Origin: Deltaproteobacteria bacterium | Lineage (GTDB): Bacteria > Desulfobacterota > Desulfobacteria > Desulfobacterales > SURF-15 | DNA: 14,465 bases | Direction of reading: 5' to 3' | NCBI GenBank assembly: GCA_024644775.1 | Contig: JAHEHB010000098.1 | Coordinates: 1 to 14,465 of the forward strand | Shown: in pieces, positions 1-6,727 of the stretch | How positions within the stretch are numbered: the first letter of the stretch is position 1 | Layout of the letters: the number at the start of each line of letters is the position of its first letter | Notes under the pieces: generated by a model | Database searches by the model: none | Told to the model about the DNA's origin: nothing | What the model saw: only the letters and a program-made list of their open reading frames with translations | Made by a program: the position numbers and the translations under genes

Positions 1-87
1 GTTACAATAAACTATACACATCACCCATAAAAGGCAGGATTGCGGATGAGAAAGGAATAGAGGCGTAATCTAAAAAATGAACATCGA

Positions 88-104
88 ATCCGCCTCAGGC
101 GGAT
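88..104. repeat. Short perfect palindrome inside the left repeat arm
   Basis: ATCCGCC (88-94) and GGCGGAT (98-104) are exact reverse complements around a 3-nt loop, TCA. The palindrome sits where the right arm has ordinary heptad units, so it looks inserted into, or substituted for, part of the left arm. No T-run follows on either strand, so it is not a canonical intrinsic terminator. Confidence 0.6.
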
Positions 105-154
105 CCAACGTTGAATATTGTATTCTGTCAATTTAAAAAAAGACTGAGCAACAC

Positions 155-176
155 GCGGCGCAAGCGCCTGCGCTGC
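155..176. other. Strong GC-rich hairpin in the core of the repeat element
   Basis: GCGGCGCA (155-162) pairs with TGCGCTGC (169-176) through 8 pairs (one G-T wobble), with a 6-nt loop AGCGCC. On the minus strand, the direction of purQ transcription, a 7-T run (135-141) follows, but only after 13 unpaired bases. It is therefore a poor match to a standard Rho-independent terminator, though a weak terminator or 3'-end stabilising structure cannot be excluded. Confidence 0.45.
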
Positions 177-297
177 ACGAGCGAATCTATCCCTTCTAAA
201 TTCTGCGATTTGCTTGTTTTAAAATTAGATAAAGCGTAGCGCCATCAATATTGGATGTTCGATGTTGGACGTTCGATGTTCGACGTTCAACTGTCTT

Positions 298-322
298 TAG
301 ATCACGTCTTCAGCGTGATTTA
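298..322. other. Stem-loop downstream of purQ
   Basis: TAGATCACG (298-306) and CGTGATTTA (314-322) form 9 pairs, one of them a G-T wobble, around a 7-nt loop. On the minus strand the stem is followed by AAGACAG rather than a T-run, so it does not look like an intrinsic terminator. It lies immediately beside the heptad repeat arm and may belong to the same repeat complex, or may protect the 3' end of the purLQ transcript. Confidence 0.4.
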
Positions 323-360
323 TGGTTCCGACCACGCGGAGTCTTATACGAGTTGTCAGC

Positions 361-417
361 AAACCCCAAATCCTGAAACCCGAAACCCGTAGGCCTTAAA
401 CTGAATGTCAGGTTTCG
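361..417. repeat. GAAACCC heptads and inverted copy downstream of purQ
   Basis: Two exact tandem GAAACCC units (375-388) follow degenerate relatives at 361-374 (AAACCCC, AAATCCT). CGAAACC (381-387) is the reverse complement of GGTTTCG (411-417), so a 7-bp stem with a 23-nt loop could form. CTGA/TCAG (401-411) makes a small inner hairpin. The region lies about 50 bp past the purQ stop codon. No protein gene is credible here; a minus-strand reading frame spanning 310-582 is composed of these repeats plus out-of-frame purQ sequence. Confidence 0.35.
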
Positions 418-467
418 ATTGCCGCTGAATGAGTCGAAATGGAAGGCACGGTTTATGTGGGGCCTGT

Positions 468-1289
468 TTATCTGTTTTGTCGAATGAAATCCACACCATT
501 TTGAAGCAGGCGAATGCCGGGGGTTGGATCGGTGTCGATGTTGCGACCTTGGCGCTTCATCTGTTCCTTGATCCGCGTCCAATCCGGATGATTGGTCGGA
601 TGATGATAGGCTTCCGGATGGGGCATAAGTCCGAAAATCCGGCCGGTTGGATCGCAGATTCCTGCAATATCTAGAACCGATCCATTGGGATTGAAAGGAA
701 ATGCCTGGTTTGCCGCACGACCATCCGGCTTGGCATACTGGACAACGACCTGTTCCTGTTCAAACAGGCGACTGATGATACTTTCGGCGGCATAAAATTT
801 ACCTTCGCCGTGTCGAACCGGAAGCTCCAAACGATCGAAGCCTCTGGTAAAAACACAAGGGGATGCTGGATTTACTTTCAGTGTGATCCATTCGTTTCTA
901 AAATTTCCGCAATCATTAACAGCCAGTGCCACCTCCCGGGACTTGTAGTCTCCGTTAAACCCCGGTAGCAGCCCAATGTTTACCAGCACCTGAAATCCAT
1001 TGCAGATGCCAAGAATAAGATTCCCCTTTGCTGCAAAATCGAGCAGTTGTTCCCCCATTCGGGTTTTCATCCGGATGGCTTGAATCACACCGGCGCCGTG
1101 GTCGTCCCCCCAGCTAAATCCACCAACAAATACCATAATTTGACAATCATCAAGATTCACAGTGCCGTCAACAAGCGAATTAATATGAACTCTTTTGGCA
1201 TGCGCGCCGGCAAGCTCAAACGCAAAGGCCGTTTCATAGTCACAATTTAAACCAAATCCGGTCAGTACCAACACATGAACATCTGTCAT
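468..1289 (-). CDS. purQ: Phosphoribosylformylglycinamidine synthase, glutaminase subunit PurQ
   Basis: This is the class I glutamine amidotransferase that releases ammonia from glutamine for FGAR amidation, the fourth step of purine synthesis, working with PurL in the cytoplasm. The nucleophile is Cys96 in GICNGFQVL; His224 and Glu226 in LMPHPEAYHH complete the triad. The N-terminal LTGFGLNCDYET segment resembles the amidotransferase domain of one-chain FGAM synthases. At 273 aa it is clearly longer than the roughly 225-aa PurQ of Bacillus-type three-subunit enzymes, so it looks like a detached C-terminal domain of the large enzyme. Its ATG overlaps the purL stop in an ATGA, which implies translational coupling and matched amounts. 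The stop TAA is at 468-470. Function is very secure. Confidence 0.96.
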   Translation of the reverse strand: MTDVHVLVLTGFGLNCDYETAFAFELAGAHAKRVHINSLVDGTVNLDDCQIMVFVGGFSWGDDHGAGVIQAIRMKTRMGEQLLDFAAKGNLILGICNGFQVLVNIGLLPGFNGDYKSREVALAVNDCGNFRNEWITLKVNPASPCVFTRGFDRLELPVRHGEGKFYAAESIISRLFEQEQVVVQYAKPDGRAANQAFPFNPNGSVLDIAGICDPTGRIFGLMPHPEAYHHPTNHPDWTRIKEQMKRQGRNIDTDPTPGIRLLQNGVDFIRQNR

Positions 1290-4282
1290 ATCAAATCTCC
1301 AAAGGGGCGTTTCCAGACTTTTTTAAGTTTTTTGATCGGAACGGAAACGATGATTTGAGCGTTTAGACCGTTTACAGTTAGTTCAGGTGCGGCCGTGACT
1401 TTCCCGATGCAGGAATGGGGGAGTCCCGAAAATGTTTCTTCAAACAGAGACCGATTATCAGGGTTTACCGTCACAATAAACCGTCCGGCAGATTCTGAAA
1501 ACAACACCGTATCATTTCGATTCAGACGATCGCCGGGAACGGTTTCAAGATCGATTTCCATCCCTAAATTTCCACCCATGGCCACCATGGCCAAATGAAC
1601 GCCGAGCCCCCCGCGATAAATGCCATGTGCGGATGCAACCAATTCCTGCTCAATGGCGACATTCAGCGCTCGATACAATGTGCCAAACTCACTCGGTATC
1701 ACCTGAGGGATATTGACTCCCACATATCCCAACAATTCATAGTATTCCGATGCGCCCAGTTCGTCGCGCGTCGTACCCAGAATATAAATCAGGTCTCCGG
1801 GAATTTTACTTTCGAGCGTAACACATTTCCGTACATCCGGGACGATCGATGTTGCTGAAAACTGAAGGGTTTCCAACGCAGATATCTTGTGTGTTTCGCC
1901 GTACGGTCCGAAAAGGTGTCCGTCCACATACATGCTGTCTTTTCCGGAAAGCAACGGTATTTCGTAGGCAAGACATATTTCTCGAAGCGCCTTACAGGAA
2001 CGCACGAGTTGGGCAGCCTTAAACTTCCCGTCTGGATTACTGACTGGATCGTACTGAATATTCGGCCAGCAAAAATTATCCACACCACCGATATGATCAA
2101 AACTTGCTCCCACCGACAGCAATCTTCGAACCGCTTCATCCACCGTGCATGTTGTCATATGAAAGGCATCGATGGCAGAATAAAATGGAAGCAGCGCTTG
2201 AGAAAACACAAGACCCTTTAAAGAATGAAGCACCGGCCTCAGAACAACGGCATCGCTGTTGATATCTCGTTCAACCCCCACCAGCGGTTTGATCACACTG
2301 CCTCCCTGCACTTCATGATCGTATTGACGGCAGATCCATTCCTTGGAACAGATGTTCGGTCGAGCAAGCAGATCCAAAATCAATGGGTTGTATTCAGAGG
2401 GTTCTTGTAATACCGGTTCGATCAGACCCCGGTTTTCGGGAGAATCCCAATTCGCTTCAAATTTCCACTGGGGAAAACCGGATGTCAACAGATCCATGTC
2501 GACATAGGCACAGGTCTTCCCGTCATATCTGATATGAAGCGTACCGGAATCCGTATAGCGTCCGATCACGGTGCTTTTCACCGCATGTTTCCGGGATAAT
2601 TCCAAAAAACGATGCAAATCGTTGGGATGCACGGCGACGGTCATACGCTCCTGGGATTCCGATACCCATATCTCCCACTGATCCAATCCTTGGTATTTAA
2701 GAGGTACCTTTTCAAGTTCGATTTCACATCCATTGGAAAACCGGGCCGATTCCCCCACAGAAGATGAAAGCCCGCCACCGCCGTTGTCCGTAATAAACCG
2801 AATCAATCCTTCATCTCGTGCTTGAAGAAGGAAATCATGCATTTTCTTCTGTGTATAAGGATCCCCGATTTGAACGTGACCCGCTGGGGTTGATTCTGAA
2901 AACACTTCCGATGAGGCAGTGACACCATGAATACCGTCTTTTCCAACCCGGCCGCCGCACATCACCACCAAATCTCCGGCAGAAGTCGTTTTATGTTCTG
3001 CAGGCGCTTCCTTAACCTGAGCCGGCATTATCCCGAGGGCCGTAACGAATACCAGGCATTTTCCCATATAACCCGGATGAAAAAGCACCTGGCCAAAGGA
3101 GGTTGGGATTCCGCTTTTGTTACCGCCATCCCGCACCCCTTCGATCACACCATCAAGCAGACGCCTTGGATGAAGCCGTGGTTTCAATGGGCCTTTATAA
3201 TCACGATGACCCACACAATAGCCATAGCTACCCATAATCAGTTTCGATCCTTTGCCGGTGCCAAGAGGGTCGCGGTAAACGCCCACAATACCGGTGATGG
3301 CGCCTCCATAGGCCTCCATGTTGGAGGGAGAATTATGGGTTTCACCGGTAATCACATAATAATGGTCATCGTCAAAACGCCCGACACCCGCATTATCCCA
3401 CAATACCGATACGACCCACGATTTTTTTTCCTTCAACGCCAACGTGGGCGCTTCAATGCAGGTTTTAAAAAGATTATTGATGACCTCTTCAGCACCGGTA
3501 GACAAATCCCAGTAACGGAACTCTCCGCGGAAGGTGTTATGATTGCAGTGGTCGCTTCTGGCCTGGGAGATATATTCAAGCTCCACATCCGTCGGATCTG
3601 AAAGTCCTATCTGCCCGCGAGCGGATTGGACGTTTTTATCCAGAAAATAGGCACGGATGATGGGGATATCGTTGGGGTTTAAGGCAAGGTTTCGCTCATC
3701 GCTTACCTGCATTAAGACGTTGTCGTTGGAAATGGGAATAGTGGTCACGGTAGGCGTATGATCAAGCACCACCTTTGGAATAATGGTGCCGACACCGACA
3801 TCGGGTGCCCATGTTTCTTTTGAATATATTTTCCACTGTTGGATGATACCGTTCGCCAGGAGCTCTCCGGCTATTTGATCCAGATCTGATTCGGCCAGCC
3901 CGATACCGCTAATACAAAATCGCTTTGATGTATATACGGCGTGGTCGTCGCCAAAGGTAATTCCTAAAACATCCTCAATGGCCTCCACTGCGGTGCTTCC
4001 CGGATTATCCCGCACCCCGGGCCGATAACCGACCCAAATGATCCAATCAAATGTGATGGGAAGCGGGTCGAATGAAGATACTTGGGTTACAGGGTTTGTG
4101 AAAATCTCGGTTCGAACGGTCTCGAGTTGATCTGAAGAAAGCGCTGCATCGATCGTAAGGAGGTGAATGACACGGACGTTTGAAAGATTATGGCCGAAGT
4201 AGTCTTTCGCTTTCTGCCGGACGCCATCCCCTTCCGCATCGAACAATTCGGGTCGTAACGCGACTTCGAGTCTATGCGGCAT
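1286..4282 (-). CDS. purL: Phosphoribosylformylglycinamidine synthase, PurL with fused tandem PurS-like domains
   Basis: This is the ATP-dependent synthase subunit that converts FGAR to FGAM with ammonia supplied by PurQ. Residues 1-30 (VALRPELFDAEG) and 80-110 (WVGYRPGVRDNPG) are two PurS-like half-repeats, matching the PurS-like N-terminal domain of large PurL. The synthase core follows: ARSDHCNH (241-248), GETHNSPS (313-320), DNGGGGLSSSVGE (499-511), IWVSESQERM (538-547), and later an SGKDSM motif in the second AIRS-like half. The chain is 998 aa with no glutaminase domain; adding PurQ (273 aa) gives about the size of the E. coli one-chain enzyme. The usual ETHNHP motif reads ETHNSP, and SEHCxHK reads SDHCNHN. 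AGGTG lies 4 nt before the ATG. A 63-nt gap separates it from rseP and contains an 8-bp imperfect-loop inverted repeat (4308-4315/4330-4337) with no T-run. Function is secure; the precise clade is inferred. Confidence 0.95.
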   Translation of the reverse strand: MPHRLEVALRPELFDAEGDGVRQKAKDYFGHNLSNVRVIHLLTIDAALSSDQLETVRTEIFTNPVTQVSSFDPLPITFDWIIWVGYRPGVRDNPGSTAVEAIEDVLGITFGDDHAVYTSKRFCISGIGLAESDLDQIAGELLANGIIQQWKIYSKETWAPDVGVGTIIPKVVLDHTPTVTTIPISNDNVLMQVSDERNLALNPNDIPIIRAYFLDKNVQSARGQIGLSDPTDVELEYISQARSDHCNHNTFRGEFRYWDLSTGAEEVINNLFKTCIEAPTLALKEKKSWVVSVLWDNAGVGRFDDDHYYVITGETHNSPSNMEAYGGAITGIVGVYRDPLGTGKGSKLIMGSYGYCVGHRDYKGPLKPRLHPRRLLDGVIEGVRDGGNKSGIPTSFGQVLFHPGYMGKCLVFVTALGIMPAQVKEAPAEHKTTSAGDLVVMCGGRVGKDGIHGVTASSEVFSESTPAGHVQIGDPYTQKKMHDFLLQARDEGLIRFITDNGGGGLSSSVGESARFSNGCEIELEKVPLKYQGLDQWEIWVSESQERMTVAVHPNDLHRFLELSRKHAVKSTVIGRYTDSGTLHIRYDGKTCAYVDMDLLTSGFPQWKFEANWDSPENRGLIEPVLQEPSEYNPLILDLLARPNICSKEWICRQYDHEVQGGSVIKPLVGVERDINSDAVVLRPVLHSLKGLVFSQALLPFYSAIDAFHMTTCTVDEAVRRLLSVGASFDHIGGVDNFCWPNIQYDPVSNPDGKFKAAQLVRSCKALREICLAYEIPLLSGKDSMYVDGHLFGPYGETHKISALETLQFSATSIVPDVRKCVTLESKIPGDLIYILGTTRDELGASEYYELLGYVGVNIPQVIPSEFGTLYRALNVAIEQELVASAHGIYRGGLGVHLAMVAMGGNLGMEIDLETVPGDRLNRNDTVLFSESAGRFIVTVNPDNRSLFEETFSGLPHSCIGKVTAAPELTVNGLNAQIIVSVPIKKLKKVWKRPFGDLI

Positions 4283-4345
4283 AAGACACCTGATTATCGG
4301 ATTTGTAATGATTTCATTCAGAAAAAACAGAAATCATAGACGTTT

Positions 4346-5413
4346 CTAACTGAAAAAGATCCGGGTAATATCGTTATAGAATACGTAAGCCATTAGCAGA
4401 ATAAGAATAAAAATTCCCACCTGTTGCGCAATTTCTCGCATTCGCGTGTTTACCGCACGTCCCATAATCGCTTCGACGAAAAAAAAGAGAAGATGACCTC
4501 CGTCCAACACCGGTATCGGAAGAAAGTTGAGAATAGCGAGGTTGACGCTCAAAAGGGCGATAAAAAATACCAAGCTGGTGATCCCTTCCTTGGCTTGACG
4601 GCCGGCCATCTGAGCGATCATAATCGGCCCACCAAGCGTTTTCGTGGATACCCTGCCCTGTATCAGTTTAACAATGGTTAAGACGGTAAGCTTGGTTACG
4701 TTGTAAGTTTGAGCGATGCTTTCACCGACGGCTTCCAAGGGATTTAGGTCTTTAGTAAAAAAATCGCCCCCTGCCGCGATCCCGATTACATATCGCTTTT
4801 GGTCTTCCCCAAAGAGATTTTGGATGGATTTGGTGTGGGGGGTGAGATGCGCCACAAATTCGGAGTTACCACGGCGTACGGTTATGTCCAACGTTTTCCC
4901 GCCGCTGGCTTTGATCATCTTGGACATATCGTCCCAGCTTTCAACCGGTTGGCTGCCGATGGCGACAACCAAATCGCCTTTTGTGAGACCACCGCGCTCA
5001 GCCGGGCTCCCGGCCTCAACCCCTCCCACCGAGGGTTTTAAAATAAAAATTCCGGATGCCTGAAAAATCCCAAAAAAGATGATCACAGCAAGCAGAAGAT
5101 TAAAAAAGGGTCCGGCAGCAACGATCAAAATTCGTTTAAAAACATGTTTATGGGTAAAGGAAATGGGAATGACGGCAGGATCGAGATCGGCGTCCGGCTC
5201 TTCGCCGACCATTTTTACATACCCTCCTAGTGGTACGGCGGATATACGATAATCGGTGATGCCGATTTTTTTACCGATCAGACGGGGACCGAATCCAAGA
5301 GAAAATTTTTCCACACCGACACCAAATAACCTGGCCACCAGAAAGTGCCCCAATTCGTGGAAAAAAATTAAAATACCTAAAACAATGACAAACGCAAAAA
5401 TATTTGTACTCAT
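4346..5413 (-). CDS. rseP: Site-2 intramembrane zinc metalloprotease RseP/RasP family
   Basis: This is an inner-membrane protease that cuts transmembrane segments of anti-sigma factors or leftover signal peptides. The first hydrophobic segment carries the zinc motif HELGH (19-23). The second site-2 signature, NFLPIPVLDGGH (296-307), supplies the other zinc ligand. A single PDZ domain spans roughly 121-192 (GSPAERGGLTKGDLVVAIG). Hydrophobic segments lie at about 5-18, 96-118, 281-299 and 333-347. At 355 aa with one PDZ domain it is the short form; E. coli RseP is about 450 aa with two. The ATG is preceded by AGGTGA (5426-5431) at 12 nt, a rather long spacing. It sits between dxr and purL; rseP after dxr is a common arrangement. 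The physiological substrate, such as a sigma-E type regulator, cannot be told from this window. Confidence 0.94.
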   Translation of the reverse strand: MSTNIFAFVIVLGILIFFHELGHFLVARLFGVGVEKFSLGFGPRLIGKKIGITDYRISAVPLGGYVKMVGEEPDADLDPAVIPISFTHKHVFKRILIVAAGPFFNLLLAVIIFFGIFQASGIFILKPSVGGVEAGSPAERGGLTKGDLVVAIGSQPVESWDDMSKMIKASGGKTLDITVRRGNSEFVAHLTPHTKSIQNLFGEDQKRYVIGIAAGGDFFTKDLNPLEAVGESIAQTYNVTKLTVLTIVKLIQGRVSTKTLGGPIMIAQMAGRQAKEGITSLVFFIALLSVNLAILNFLPIPVLDGGHLLFFFVEAIMGRAVNTRMREIAQQVGIFILILLMAYVFYNDITRIFFS

Positions 5414-5431
5414 AAGATTTCGAATTCACCT

Positions 5432-5490
5432 AGGATGATTTAATTTTTCATTATTTTAACATTATTCTATCATATATGAAACCCGAGTAC
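5432..5490 (-). promoter_or_regulatory. AT-rich gap upstream of rseP; possible promoter
   Basis: The 137 bp between the dxr stop and rseP start are much more AT-rich than the flanking genes on the rseP side. On the minus strand TATGAT (5469-5474) and TAAAAT lie in an AT-rich block that could hold a -10 element, but I find no convincing -35 hexamer at 16-18 bp. A TTGACC (5527-5532) exists but has no -10 partner at the right distance. The gap is the largest in the rpsB-purQ run and would be the natural place for an internal promoter. This is a weak call. Confidence 0.2.
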
Positions 5491-5550
5491 CTGCAGTGAA
5501 AAATCCCAGAAACGCAAGAAATGATCGGTCAAGCGATTATCGATTAAATT

Positions 5551-6714
5551 CTAGCCATTCCCTTCCGAAATGGTATTTTCCGTCTGTGCCCGGGCCCACC
5601 CATCGGCCGATAGAATCTCGGAAAGCGACGGATGCTCGGTGACGCGATGGATTTCCATTGTTTTTTGAATAATTTCAGATATTTGAACAAACGAGATGCG
5701 CCGTTCCAGGAACGCGCCGACTGCGATTTCGTTTGCCGCATTCAATACGGCAGGCAACGTCCCACCAACGGTGACGGCCCGATAGGCCGAAGCCAGGCAA
5801 GGAAATTTCTCAAAATCGGGCGGCTCAAACGTCAACCCGCTCATACCCTCGAAATCGGGTAAGGGTTGGTTCAGCGGCAGTCGCTCCGGATAGGATATGG
5901 CGTATGCAATGGCCCCTTTCATATCCGGTATGCCCAATTGAGCAATAATCGATCCGTCTCGGTAAGCCACCATGGAATGCACGATACTTTGCGGATGAAT
6001 CACCACCGTAATTTGGTCGTGGGTCACACCAAAGAGAAATTTCGCCTCGATTACCTCAAGTCCTTTGTTCATTAGTGTTGCGGAATCGATGGTAATCTTT
6101 TTACCCATTTGCCAGGTCGGGTGTTTTAATGCATCCTCCAGTTGAATTTCAGCAAATTCGTGTTTCGGGCGAGCACGAAAAGGACCACCTGAGGCGGTCA
6201 GCAGGATTCGATCCAAATCCTCTTTACGATGCCCCAACAGACATTGAAAAATGGCACTATGTTCGCTATCCACGGGAAGTATTTCAATCCCCTGTTCAGC
6301 GGCTTTTCGCATAACCAATTCACCGGCCATCACCAGGGTTTCTTTATTTGCCAAGGCAATCGTCTTTCCAGTGTCTATGGCAGCCAATGTCGGTAAAAGC
6401 CCCGCTGCTCCGACCATGGCGGAGATCACCGTGTCAATAGAACCCAGTGTGGCAGCCTCCCGATAGCCGTTGTCTCCGAATAATATGTCTACCCGAGTAT
6501 GTCTTGGGAGATTTTCCTTGAGCGCATCGGCGGCGGTTTCATCATAAACCACCGCAAGCTCAGGTGAACATTTTTGGATTTGTTCCGCCAGCAAGGCGAC
6601 ATTCCGTTTTGCGGTCAGTGCCTTTACGGTAAATCGATCCGGAAACCGTTCGACGACATTCAGGGTATTGTTGCCGATCGATCCGGTAGAACCGAGAATG
6701 GTAAGGTTTTTCAT
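5551..6714 (-). CDS. dxr: 1-deoxy-D-xylulose 5-phosphate reductoisomerase
   Basis: This cytoplasmic enzyme makes 2-C-methyl-D-erythritol 4-phosphate from DXP with NADPH, the committed step of the MEP isoprenoid pathway and the target of fosmidomycin. The NADPH-binding loop is GSTGSIG (8-14). Conserved blocks are NKET (123-126), PVDSEHSAIFQ (148-157) with metal ligands Asp149 and Glu151, TASGGPF (173-179), HPTW (198-201) and DSATLMNKGLEVIEAK (210-225) with Glu220. The ATG at 6714 starts right before the first beta strand and gives 387 aa, close to the family norm. Upstream in-frame codons back to 6807 lie inside cdsA and look non-coding. It starts 13 nt after the cdsA stop and supplies precursors for the UppS product made from the same cluster. 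Function is very secure. Confidence 0.96.
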   Translation of the reverse strand: MKNLTILGSTGSIGNNTLNVVERFPDRFTVKALTAKRNVALLAEQIQKCSPELAVVYDETAADALKENLPRHTRVDILFGDNGYREAATLGSIDTVISAMVGAAGLLPTLAAIDTGKTIALANKETLVMAGELVMRKAAEQGIEILPVDSEHSAIFQCLLGHRKEDLDRILLTASGGPFRARPKHEFAEIQLEDALKHPTWQMGKKITIDSATLMNKGLEVIEAKFLFGVTHDQITVVIHPQSIVHSMVAYRDGSIIAQLGIPDMKGAIAYAISYPERLPLNQPLPDFEGMSGLTFEPPDFEKFPCLASAYRAVTVGGTLPAVLNAANEIAVGAFLERRISFVQISEIIQKTMEIHRVTEHPSLSEILSADGWARAQTENTISEGNG

Positions 6715-6727
6715 GATACACAATCCG

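Larger units (their letters stand above)
77..290. repeat. Inverted-arm heptad repeat element (possible MITE/REP-like unit)
   Basis: The right arm (246-290) is a run of degenerate 7-bp units read on the plus strand: TTGGATG, TTCGATG, TTGGACG, TTCGATG, TTCGACG, TTCAACT. The left arm (77-120) holds the same kind of units in the opposite orientation: TGAACATCGAA, then a 15-nt perfect-arm palindrome, then TCCAACG and TTGAATATTG. Both arms end toward the middle in AATATTG/CAATATT, so the whole 214 bp has the form of an element with imperfect terminal inverted repeats around a 125-bp core. The core also shows loose inverted symmetry, with an A-rich tract near 131-141 facing a T/A-rich tract near 217-227, plus a strong GC hairpin. 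I see no transposase or other protein gene in it. A dispersed non-autonomous element or folded extragenic repeat fits best. The arms and units are visible in the sequence; mobility is inference. Confidence 0.6.

Noticed and set aside
3..68. Open plus-strand stretch at the left edge ending in TAA, possibly the end of a gene entering the window
   Set aside because: Only 21 codons are visible, with no recognisable motif; too short to support a partial gene.
141..155. Intrinsic terminator made of the GC hairpin at 155-176 plus the T-run on the minus strand
   Set aside because: Thirteen unpaired bases separate the stem from the T-run, whereas a working terminator has them adjacent.
77..290. CRISPR array or integron attC site
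   Set aside because: The 7-bp units are tandem with no spacers, and no cas or integrase gene is nearby; I cannot identify the paired core sites that an attC requires.
310..582. 90-codon minus-strand frame overlapping the end of purQ
   Set aside because: Its first part is out-of-frame purQ and the rest is repeat DNA; the translation is low-complexity and unlike a protein.
2927..3601. 224-codon open frame on the plus strand inside purL
   Set aside because: It lies wholly antisense to conserved PurL core motifs, has no recognisable domain, and its composition follows from the opposite strand's codon pattern.
4308..4337. Terminator between rseP and purL
   Set aside because: The 8-bp stem is AT-rich with a 14-nt loop and no T-run after it on the minus strand.
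5527..5532. TTGACC as a -35 promoter element for rseP
   Set aside because: The sequence 16-18 bp downstream reads CTGGGA-like and does not resemble a -10 box.
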